Shown: in pieces, positions 1-5,635 of the stretch
How the letters are laid out: the number at the start of each line of letters is the position of its first letter
Numbering within the stretch: the stretch's first letter is position 1
Assembly: GCA_027340195.1 (NCBI GenBank)
Contig: DAHWNE010000292.1
Coordinates: 1 to 6,263, forward strand
DNA from: Acetobacteraceae bacterium
Lineage (GTDB): Bacteria > Pseudomonadota > Alphaproteobacteria > Acetobacterales > Acetobacteraceae
DNA: 6,263 nt
Direction of reading: 5' to 3'
Translations under genes and position numbers: made by a program
Notes under the pieces: model-generated
Databases searched by the model: none
What the model was told of the DNA's origin: nothing
The model's input: only the letters and a program-made list of their open reading frames with translations

Positions 1-456
1 CCGTTCCATTCCGGCGTTGGGTTGTTCAACAACGACCAGCACTGCATCGGCTGGAACGCCGGGCGCAATCCGTTGCCGTTCGTACTTGCCGGCGACGTCG
101 CCGCCGCCATCCTGGCCGCCGCCACCGCGCCCGGGATCGCGGGGCGTTGCTACAACCTGGCCGGCGACGTCCGGCTTTGCGCGCGGGACTACATCGCCGA
201 ACTCGCCCCCGCGCTGCGCCGGCCGCTGCGGTTCCATCCGCAATCGCCGGAGCGGCTGTGGCTGGTGGAGCTGGGCAAATGGGCGGTGAAGCGCGCCGGG
301 GGGCGGCGCCCCCCCTGGCCCTCGCTGCGCGATCTGCGCTCGCGCGGGATGGCGGCGCGGTTCGACTGCGCCGACCCGAAGCGTGATCTGGACTGGGTGC
401 CGGTGGCGGACCCGGCGGTCTTTCACGCCCAGGGGATCGCCCCGCATGTCGGCTGA
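1..456 (+). CDS. NAD(P)-dependent epimerase/dehydratase, C-terminal part (5' end outside window)
   Basis: The frame is open from base 1 to the TGA at 454-456, giving 151 residues of a protein whose start lies to the left. It resembles the substrate-binding half of extended short-chain dehydrogenase/reductase sugar epimerases. Seen are a GRNPLPFVLAGDVAAAI stretch, matching the family's 'NPLPFV..DVA.AI' segment, then GRCYNLAGDV, the usual conserved strand after the catalytic domain, and a C-terminal substrate-closing region ending DLDWVPVADPAVF. The Rossmann GxxGxxG and YxxxK catalytic parts would be upstream, so cofactor and substrate cannot be read. TTG at 22 or later codons could be proposed as starts, but the conserved fold requires the missing N-terminal half, so this is a gene cut by the window edge and not a small gene. 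It overlaps the following glycosyltransferase by 11 bases, which supports one operon for nucleotide-sugar or glycan synthesis. Confidence 0.85.
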   Translation, partial: PFHSGVGLFNNDQHCIGWNAGRNPLPFVLAGDVAAAILAAATAPGIAGRCYNLAGDVRLCARDYIAELAPALRRPLRFHPQSPERLWLVELGKWAVKRAGGRRPPWPSLRDLRSRGMAARFDCADPKRDLDWVPVADPAVFHAQGIAPHVG

Positions 457-1612
457 ACCGGGCAGCGCGGCGGTCTGTTCGGTGTTCGCGACGTTTGCGG
501 TGGGCGGATCGCAGCGGCGCTTCGCCGCGCTGGCCAACCGCTTTGCGGGACGCTACCGCCACCGCATCGTGGCCATGGACGGCAACACCGCCGCCCGCGA
601 CCTGCTGGCCGCCGAGGCCGGCTGCGCGTTCCCGCCGATCGACACCGCCAAGCGATCCACCCTGGCCAACCGCGCCCGCTTCCGCGCGGCGCTGCGTGCG
701 TGGCGGCCGGATCTGCTGGTCACCCACAACTGGGGTTCCATCGAATGGGCGATGGCCGACCTGCCGCGCGTGGTGCCGCATCTGCATATCGAGGATGGGT
801 TCGGCCCGGAGGAACAGACCGCTCAACTGCCGCGCCGCGTGTTGACCCGCCGGCTGGTGCTGCGCTGGAGCCGGGTGGTGGTGCCCTCGCGTACGTTGTT
901 CGACATCGCCACCGCCAACTGGCGGCTCCCGTCCTCGCGCGTTCATTACATCCCGAACGGGATCGACCTCGCCCCGTACGCCGCCGCGCCGCTGGCGCCG
1001 CTGCCCGAGCGGGCGCCGGGGACGCTGGTGATCGGCACCGTTGCCGCGCTGCGGGTGGAGAAGAACCTGATCCGCTTGCTCGATGCGTTCCGAATGGTGC
1101 AGGAGCGGCAGCCGGCGCTGCTGGTCATCGTCGGCGACGGGGCGGAGGCGGCGCGCCTCAAGGGCCATGCCGCGGCGCTTGGGCTGGTCGATCGGGTGAT
1201 GTTTCCCGGTCACGCCCCCGCCCCGGCCGGCTGGTATCGCGGCTTCGACATCTTCGCCCTGTCGTCGGACACCGAGCAGATGCCGTTGTCGGTGATCGAG
1301 GCGATGGCAGCGTCGCTGCCGGTGGTGGCCACCGATGTGGGCGACGTGCGGCGGATGCTGGCGGCCGAGAATGCCCCCTATGTGGTGGCGAAGGATGCCG
1401 AGGCGCTGGCCGCGGCGATTCTGGCGCTGGCCGCCGACCCCGCCCGCCGCGCCGCGCTGGGTGCCGCCAACCGCGCCGAGGCCGCGCGCAGCTACGATCA
1501 GGAGACGATGTTCGCCGCCTACGCCGCCTTGTTCGACGCCGCGATGGGACCCGCCCGCCAGGCGAGCCAGGCGTACCAGAGCCGGCCGATATATTCGTGG
1601 AAAGCGAAATAA
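446..1612 (+). CDS. Glycosyltransferase family 4 (GT-B fold)
   Basis: This is a 388-residue retaining glycosyltransferase of the GT4 type, expected to transfer a sugar from a nucleotide donor to a lipid or polysaccharide acceptor at the cytoplasmic face of the membrane. Motifs in order are a glycine-rich N-terminal loop VGGSQ (19-23), HIEDGFGPEE (114-123), VPSRT (146-150), PNGID (170-174), GTVAALRVEKN (197-207), IVGDG (228-232), and the EX7E donor site with E277 and E285 followed by MAASLPVVATDVG. No signal peptide or membrane helix is seen. The start is ATG 446, with an AGGGGA ribosome binding site 9 bases upstream. The frame stays open further upstream, to ATG 383, but that extension lies wholly inside the preceding gene. 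The start overlaps the preceding epimerase by 11 bases. The last 31 residues are encoded opposite the DUF218 gene, and the final ~20 (after the family-like YDQETMFAAYAALFDAA) look like a non-conserved tail. Donor and acceptor are unknown. Confidence 0.9.
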   Translation: MSAEPGSAAVCSVFATFAVGGSQRRFAALANRFAGRYRHRIVAMDGNTAARDLLAAEAGCAFPPIDTAKRSTLANRARFRAALRAWRPDLLVTHNWGSIEWAMADLPRVVPHLHIEDGFGPEEQTAQLPRRVLTRRLVLRWSRVVVPSRTLFDIATANWRLPSSRVHYIPNGIDLAPYAAAPLAPLPERAPGTLVIGTVAALRVEKNLIRLLDAFRMVQERQPALLVIVGDGAEAARLKGHAAALGLVDRVMFPGHAPAPAGWYRGFDIFALSSDTEQMPLSVIEAMAASLPVVATDVGDVRRMLAAENAPYVVAKDAEALAAAILALAADPARRAALGAANRAEAARSYDQETMFAAYAALFDAAMGPARQASQAYQSRPIYSWKAK

Positions 1613-2292
1613 CTCTGCCGCCAGGCCAGCGTCGAAGGCAGCCAGCCCCACGAATACGCATCCAGCACCACCGGGGCCGCCGTCACCCGAATGCCGAAAT
1701 GACGGAACGCCAGGATCGCGCGCTTCTCGTGCCAGGCGTCGGTGACGAGATAGACCGAGCCGATTCCGGCCCGGCGCAGGATGGCGGCGCTGAATTCGGC
1801 GTTCTGCCAGGTGGTCTTGGACCGCGCCTCGACCCAGCGGACGGGGACGTCGAAATCCCGTTTCAGGCTGGCGGCCATGCGCGCGGCGATCGGCATGACC
1901 CGACGCCCGCCCAACCGTCCGCCGGTGACCAGCACCGGCAGTCCCGTCCGTCGGGCCAGCCGGGCCCCGGCGCGCATCCGGCTGAGCGTGATCGGCCCCA
2001 GTGCCTCGGTCCCGCGCGGGCCGCGCGGATGCACCACCTCGGCGCTGAGGATGACAATCGCCCGCGGCGGATGCGCCGGGTCGGGACGGAGCGGCAGGCC
2101 GCGCTCCAGCGGCAGCAGCAGCGCCAGCGCCACCATCGGCAGCGACAGCAGCGCCAGCGCGACGAGCGCCGCCGCGGTGATGGCCCGTCCGGCCCGCCGC
2201 CAGCGTCCGCGCAGCGCATATCCGACGAGACCGACCAGAGGCAGATTGGGCGGCGGCACCAGCAGCGCCGCCAGCACCTCGTGCAGGGTCAC
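1519..2292 (-). CDS. YdcF/DUF218 family protein, membrane-anchored
   Basis: This 257-residue protein is of the DUF218 (YdcF/SanA/ElyC-like) family. Some members act in envelope or polysaccharide maintenance, but their biochemistry is poorly defined. Two hydrophobic N-terminal segments (about residues 5-27 and 37-61) should anchor it, with the conserved domain after them. Family motifs seen are IVILSAE (79-85), VTGG (122-125), the E156..S..T..NA165 block (EARSKTTWQNA), VTDAWH (183-188) and the C-terminal HEYIGRLWY (232-240). The first motif has S-A-E where many members carry a glycine-rich LGGG/LGAG. I chose GTG 2292 because it overlaps the upstream epimerase stop as GTGA, the classic coupling arrangement. 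An in-frame ATG at 2313 (264 residues) is an alternative with a 25-base overlap. The TAG stop at 1521-1519 lies inside the convergent glycosyltransferase gene, a 94-base tail-to-tail overlap. It is the third gene of the minus-strand unit. Confidence 0.85.
   Translation of the reverse strand: MTLHEVLAALLVPPPNLPLVGLVGYALRGRWRRAGRAITAAALVALALLSLPMVALALLLPLERGLPLRPDPAHPPRAIVILSAEVVHPRGPRGTEALGPITLSRMRAGARLARRTGLPVLVTGGRLGGRRVMPIAARMAASLKRDFDVPVRWVEARSKTTWQNAEFSAAILRRAGIGSVYLVTDAWHEKRAILAFRHFGIRVTAAPVVLDAYSWGWLPSTLAWRQSYFAFHEYIGRLWYAWLAWRAGPIAASNKAA
2116..2160. repeat. 15-bp in-frame direct repeat inside the DUF218 transmembrane segment
   Basis: CAGCAGCGCCAGCGC occurs at 2116-2130 and exactly again at 2146-2160, a 30-base period that keeps the reading frame. 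On the minus strand it encodes ALALL twice, in ALALLSLPM and ALALLLPL of the second hydrophobic helix. It may be a remnant of a 10-codon tandem duplication, or simply Ala/Leu codon repetition in GC-rich DNA. The match does not extend on either side. Confidence 0.5.
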
Positions 2293-3209
2293 GGCCGACC
2301 GAGCCAGTCCCATACCGCCGCGAGGCCCTCGGCGAGCGGAGTTGGCGGGCCGAGGCCGAGCGCCGCCCGGGATGCCTCCGGGCTGCCGAGCGAGTGGCGG
2401 ATGTCCCCGGGGCGCGGCGGGCCTTCGGTCAGGCGTGGCGGCACGCCGGCGATGGCGGCCAGCGTGGCGGCGAGTTCGCGAATCGACGTGGCGCGGCCGG
2501 AACAGACGTTGAAGACCGCCGCCGTGCCGCCGCGCCATGCCATCGCCGCAAGCAGCGCCGCCACCACGTCGGCCACGAAGACGAAATCCCGCGTCTGCCC
2601 GCCGTCGCCGTGCAGCACTAGCGGCGCCCCCGCGCGCAGCCGGCCGGCGAAGACCGAGATCACCCCGGAATAAGGCGAGGCCGGGTCCTGGCGGGGGCCG
2701 AACACGTTGAAGAAGCGCAACCCGACCGTGGGCACGCCGAACACGCCGGAGGCGACCGCGGCGTGGAGCTCCGAGCCGAGCTTGTCGGCACCATAGGCCG
2801 AGAGCGGGTGCGTGGGGGTGGCCTCGGTCAGCGGTCGGTCGGCTCCCGCCCCATAGACCGCCGCCGAGGAGGCGTAGACCACCGGCACGCGCCGCGCCCG
2901 GGCCGCGTCCAGCACAGCGACGGTGTCACCCAGATTGACTCGATGCGTGCCTGGCCAATCCTCGGCCGCGCGGGCCACCGAGGCGATGGCGGCCAGATGA
3001 AAGCACCCGTCCATTCCGGTCATGGCGGCGGCGGCGGTGGCCGGATCCGCGACGTCGCCCAGGATCAGCTCGGCCGCCGGCGGCAGATTCTCCCGCCGGC
3101 CGGTGGAGAGATCGTCCAGCACCCGCGTGGCATGGCCCGCGGCGAGCAGCGATTCGACCAGGTGCGAACCGATGAACCCCGCCCCGCCGGTGACCAGATA
3201 GCGGCTCAT
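2289..3209 (-). CDS. NAD-dependent nucleotide-sugar epimerase (GalE-like extended SDR)
   Basis: This 306-residue enzyme is of the extended short-chain dehydrogenase/reductase family, probably interconverting UDP- or other NDP-sugars by C4 oxidation and reduction with bound NAD. It shows the full set of signatures: GGAGFIG (8-14) for the dinucleotide, LDDLSTG (31-37) with the acidic residues expected for NAD rather than NADP, HLAA (71-74), SSAAVYG (114-120), catalytic Y139-x3-K143 (YGADK), RFFNVFGPRQDP (165-176) and GDGGQTRDFVFVADV (201-215). The length is typical. ATG 3209 overlaps the nicotinamidase stop as ATGA, and its own TGA overlaps the GTG of the DUF218 gene, so all three are probably translated in a coupled way. 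No strong Shine-Dalgarno sequence precedes this ATG, which fits coupling. The exact sugar (glucose/galactose, GlcNAc/GalNAc or uronic acids) cannot be decided. Being in the opposite orientation to the left operon, it is probably an auxiliary sugar-supply gene. Confidence 0.9.
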   Translation of the reverse strand: MSRYLVTGGAGFIGSHLVESLLAAGHATRVLDDLSTGRRENLPPAAELILGDVADPATAAAAMTGMDGCFHLAAIASVARAAEDWPGTHRVNLGDTVAVLDAARARRVPVVYASSAAVYGAGADRPLTEATPTHPLSAYGADKLGSELHAAVASGVFGVPTVGLRFFNVFGPRQDPASPYSGVISVFAGRLRAGAPLVLHGDGGQTRDFVFVADVVAALLAAMAWRGGTAAVFNVCSGRATSIRELAATLAAIAGVPPRLTEGPPRPGDIRHSLGSPEASRAALGLGPPTPLAEGLAAVWDWLGRP

Positions 3210-3847
3210 GCGGTCAATTCCGCGACGGTGGCGAAGCGGATCCCGGCCGCCGACAGGCGGGCGCGCGCCGCGCTCAGGCTGTCGCCGTCCGGCCCTGGCA
3301 TTGCGATCGCGCGGCAGGCATCCGTGACGATGGTGACGGAAAACCCGAGGCGCGCGGCATCCTCGGCCGACCAGGCGACACAGAAATCGAGCGCCAGCCC
3401 GCACAGCGCCAGCCCGCGCGCTCCGATCGTCGCCAGATAGCCGGCAAGGCCGGTGGGTGTGCGGCGGTCGTTCTCGAAGAAGGCCGAATAGCTGTCGATC
3501 TCCTTGTCCATCCCCTTGCGGATGACGGCGCGCAGTCGGCGCTGGTCCAACCCCGGCGCCAGCGCCGCGCCCGGGGTGCCGGCGACGCAATGGTCGGGCC
3601 ACAGGATCTGGGGGCCATAGGGCATGGCGATGGTCTCGAACGGCGCCCGGCCCGGATGGGCCGAGGCGAACGAGGCATGGCCGGGCGGGTGCCAGTCTTG
3701 GGTGGCGAAAGCGGCGGCGAAGCCGAGTCCGAGCAGATGGTTGACCGGCGCGAGGACCTGGTCACCCTCCGGCACGGCGAGCGGGCCCCGCGGCATGAAG
3801 TCCGGTTGCACGTCGATCACGCCCAGGACCAGTTCGGAGAGTTTCAC
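3206..3847 (-). CDS. pncA: Nicotinamidase (bifunctional nicotinamidase/pyrazinamidase type)
   Basis: This cytoplasmic cysteine hydrolase should convert nicotinamide to nicotinate and ammonia in NAD salvage; the family also activates pyrazinamide. The 213-residue length equals that of typical PncA. The catalytic triad is visible as D12 (VIDVQPDF), K111 (IRKG) and C156 (DFCV). The metal ligands are D51, H53 and H57 (DWHPPGH) plus H86 (WPDHC). Further family signatures are SFASAHPG, PFETI, YGPQILWPDHCV, TPGAAL, IDSYSAFFENDRRTPTGLAGYL and DACRAI. The residue before DFC is Leu (GLALDFCV) where many PncA proteins have Thr. The start is GTG 3847, with a GGAAAGG-like ribosome binding site about 11-13 bases upstream; the only in-frame ATG (4027) would run into the divergent transporter gene. 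It is the first gene of a coupled unit with an NAD-dependent epimerase and a DUF218 protein. Confidence 0.92.
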   Translation of the reverse strand: MKLSELVLGVIDVQPDFMPRGPLAVPEGDQVLAPVNHLLGLGFAAAFATQDWHPPGHASFASAHPGRAPFETIAMPYGPQILWPDHCVAGTPGAALAPGLDQRRLRAVIRKGMDKEIDSYSAFFENDRRTPTGLAGYLATIGARGLALCGLALDFCVAWSAEDAARLGFSVTIVTDACRAIAMPGPDGDSLSAARARLSAAGIRFATVAELTA

Positions 3848-3951
3848 CGCCGCCGCCCGCCTTTCCGTCGCGCCGGCCGTCTTGTGCCCGATCCGGCAAC
3901 AGGCGCAAAGTGCGGCGTCGTCACCGCGACTCAACAGGGGGTATTTGCGCG
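3848..3951. promoter_or_regulatory. Divergent intergenic spacer with the presumed promoters of pncA and the solute-binding protein gene
   Basis: These 104 bases separate two divergent starts (GTG 3847 on minus, ATG 3952 on plus), so promoters for both units must lie here or extend into the genes. No convincing consensus is visible. The best plus-strand candidate is TTGTGC (3882-3887) with GCAAAG (3905-3910) at 17-base spacing, and on the minus strand TTGAGT (3933-3928) is possible; both have poor -10 elements. AGGGGG (3936-3941) is the probable ribosome binding site of the plus gene, 10 bases before its ATG. Confidence 0.45.
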
Positions 3952-5556
3952 ATGAAGCTTGCACGTCTGGCCCTTGCGGGCCTGCTGGTCGGGGCCTTGG
4001 CCGCGCCGGCCTTGTCCAGCCCGGCATGGGCCCGGACCGCCACGTTCCGCTGGGCCAACGATGGCGATGTGACCACGATGGACCCGGACATGCTGCAAGA
4101 GACGGTGCAGCTTTCGTTCCTGGCCAATGTGTATGAGCCGCTGGTCCAGCGCGACCAGGACCTGAAGCTGATTCCGGGTCTCGCGGTGAAATGGCGCCAG
4201 GTCAACCCGACCACTTGGCGGTTCCATCTGCGTCCGGGGGTGAAATGGCAGGACGGCACGCCCTTCACCTCGGCCGACGTGGTGTTTTCGGTGCATCGGA
4301 TGCTGGCCAAGACCTCGGCCATGCGCAACGTGATGGGCATGGTGAAGACGGTCAAGGCGGAGGGACCGCTGACCGTCGAGTTCATCACCAAGAAGCCCGA
4401 TCCGATCTTCCCGCAGGAGCAGACCAACCTTCTCATCATGAGCAAGGCGTGGTGCGAGAAGCACGACGCCACGGTTCCGGTGGTGCTGGGCAGCGGCACC
4501 AACTACGCGGTGCTGCACGCGATGGGCACCGGACCCTATGAGGTGGTCTCTCGCCAGCCCGGCGCGAAGACGATCCTGGTGGCCAACAAGGATTGGTGGG
4601 GCAAGCTCTCGCCGCGCGCGCCGCAGCGGGTGGAGTTCGATGTCATCAAGAACGACTCCACTCGCGTCGCGGCCCTACTGTCGGGCGAGGAGGACATGAT
4701 CTACTCGGTCCCGCCGCAGGATCTGGCCCGGGTGGCGCATGCGCCCGGCGTGAAGGTGATCGAGCATCCGGAACTGCGGACCATCTATCTCGGCCTCGAC
4801 GTCTCCCGCCCGCAGCTGCTGACCAGCAACATCAAGGGTAAGAATCCGCTGCAGGACCTGCGGGTGCGCAAGGCCTTCGCGCTGGCGATCGACGAGAACC
4901 TGATCGCCAAGCGGGTGATGCTGGGTCAGGCCCACCCCACCTGGCTGATGTGGGGGCCGGGGGTGAACGGCTACGATCCGAAGCTGGATCATCGCCCGGC
5001 GCCGAATCTGGCCGAGGCGAAGAAGCTGATGGCGGAGGCCGGCTATCCCCACGGCTTCACCATCGGCATGGATTGCCCCGACGACCGCTACGTGATGGAC
5101 GCGCAGATCTGCACCGCCGTCGCCTCGATGCTGGGGCGGATCGGGGTGAAAGTGAACCTGGATGCGCAGACCAAGGCCAAGTTCTTCGCCAAGATCTTGC
5201 CGCCGAAATACGACACCGATTTCTACCTGCTGGGCTGGACGCCTTCCACCTATGACGCCGAGAACGTGCTCTACACCCTGCTCGGCACCCGCAACGGCGA
5301 ACGCGGGGCGGTGAATGTCGGCGGCTATTCCAACCCCAAGCTCGACGCGTTGATCGCGAAGATCGGCTCGCAGACCAACGAGGCGAAGCGCGATGCCGAG
5401 ATCGATCAGGCGGCGCTCATCATCCAGCACGACATCCCGGTGATCCCGCTGCATCAGCAGGTCATCGTCTGGGGCGTGCGGGATGGCTACCATGTGGTGC
5501 AGCCGGCCGATAATTCCTTCCCGTTCCGCTACTTCCGGATGCCCAAGGGGAAGTGA
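3952..5556 (+). CDS. ABC transporter solute-binding protein, family 5 (peptide/nickel type)
   Basis: This 534-residue periplasmic binding protein belongs to the DppA/OppA/NikA family (bacterial extracellular solute-binding protein family 5), which captures ligand and delivers it to an inner-membrane ABC permease. A signal peptide is clear: a Lys/Arg start, a hydrophobic Leu/Ala core, then cleavage after A-W-A at residue 27. No lipobox cysteine is present, so the mature protein should be soluble. Family landmarks are TTMDPD (41-46), NVYEPLV (59-65), LIPGLAVKW (73-81), RPGVKWQDGTPFTSADVVFS (94-113), RVRKAFALAID (304-314), FYLLGWTPSTYD (424-435) and a C-terminal VIPLHQQ (497-503). The start ATG 3952 is supported by the signal peptide; upstream in-frame starts add a non-signal tail. 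No permease or ATPase follows directly: the next gene is a DUF364 protein, so the transporter core lies outside the window or elsewhere. Ligand unknown; oligopeptide, dipeptide, nickel or another chelate are all possible. Confidence 0.92.
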   Translation: MKLARLALAGLLVGALAAPALSSPAWARTATFRWANDGDVTTMDPDMLQETVQLSFLANVYEPLVQRDQDLKLIPGLAVKWRQVNPTTWRFHLRPGVKWQDGTPFTSADVVFSVHRMLAKTSAMRNVMGMVKTVKAEGPLTVEFITKKPDPIFPQEQTNLLIMSKAWCEKHDATVPVVLGSGTNYAVLHAMGTGPYEVVSRQPGAKTILVANKDWWGKLSPRAPQRVEFDVIKNDSTRVAALLSGEEDMIYSVPPQDLARVAHAPGVKVIEHPELRTIYLGLDVSRPQLLTSNIKGKNPLQDLRVRKAFALAIDENLIAKRVMLGQAHPTWLMWGPGVNGYDPKLDHRPAPNLAEAKKLMAEAGYPHGFTIGMDCPDDRYVMDAQICTAVASMLGRIGVKVNLDAQTKAKFFAKILPPKYDTDFYLLGWTPSTYDAENVLYTLLGTRNGERGAVNVGGYSNPKLDALIAKIGSQTNEAKRDAEIDQAALIIQHDIPVIPLHQQVIVWGVRDGYHVVQPADNSFPFRYFRMPKGK

Positions 5557-5591
5557 ACCCGGGGTTGCGAAGCGGCATTTTCGGGTCCAAT

Positions 5592-5622
5592 TTGGTCCGG
5601 GGCGACGATCGCCCCGGACCAA
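5592..5622 (+). promoter_or_regulatory. Perfect 14-bp stem-loop between the solute-binding protein and DUF364 genes
   Basis: TTGGTCCGGGGCGA (5592-5605) and TCGCCCCGGACCAA (5609-5622) are exact reverse complements around a CGA loop; T5591 and G5623 could add a wobble pair. It starts 35 bases after the solute-binding protein stop. The right arm runs directly into AAGGAGG, sharing its first two A residues. No T-tract follows, so it is not a standard intrinsic terminator. Likely roles are protection of the upstream mRNA 3' end, partial termination, or control of access to the downstream ribosome binding site. Confidence 0.8.
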
Positions 5623-5627
5623 GGAGG
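5621..5627 (+). promoter_or_regulatory. Strong ribosome binding site of the DUF364 gene
   Basis: AAGGAGG, the best Shine-Dalgarno match in the window, lies 8 bases before ATG 5636. This near-ideal spacing fixes the start of the downstream gene. Its first two bases are paired in the adjacent hairpin while GGAGG is left just outside the stem. Confidence 0.85.
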
Positions 5628-5635
5628 CCTCCGAT

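Noticed and set aside
432..443. GGGGATCGCCCC mini-hairpin covering the glycosyltransferase ribosome binding site
   Set aside because: It has only four base pairs with a four-base loop inside a coding region of very high GC, which is expected by chance.
26..1651. 541-codon open frame on the minus strand opposite the epimerase fragment and glycosyltransferase
   Set aside because: Its product is Arg/Gly/His-rich and low in complexity with no recognisable domain. The plus strand in the same interval carries two proteins with clear family motifs. Long antisense frames are expected in DNA this GC-rich.
700..2673. 657-codon open frame on the plus strand crossing the glycosyltransferase, DUF218 and epimerase genes
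   Set aside because: Its product is dominated by Arg, Pro, Gly, Ala and Gln runs. It overlaps three genes with conserved catalytic motifs, so it is a shadow frame.
3910..3951. Upstream start (3910) for the solute-binding protein
   Set aside because: It would place 14 Arg-rich residues ahead of a complete signal peptide that begins at ATG 3952, and the visible AGGGGG ribosome binding site serves 3952.
3848..4027. Longer nicotinamidase starting at the ATG at 4027
   Set aside because: The extra 60 residues have no similarity to PncA and would overlap the start and signal peptide of the divergent transporter gene. GTG 3847 gives the usual 213-residue length.
5592..5622. The hairpin as a Rho-independent terminator
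   Set aside because: The stem is strong, but the right arm is followed by AAGGAGGCC rather than a T-rich stretch, so classical intrinsic termination is not supported. It is kept as a regulatory or stabilising structure.
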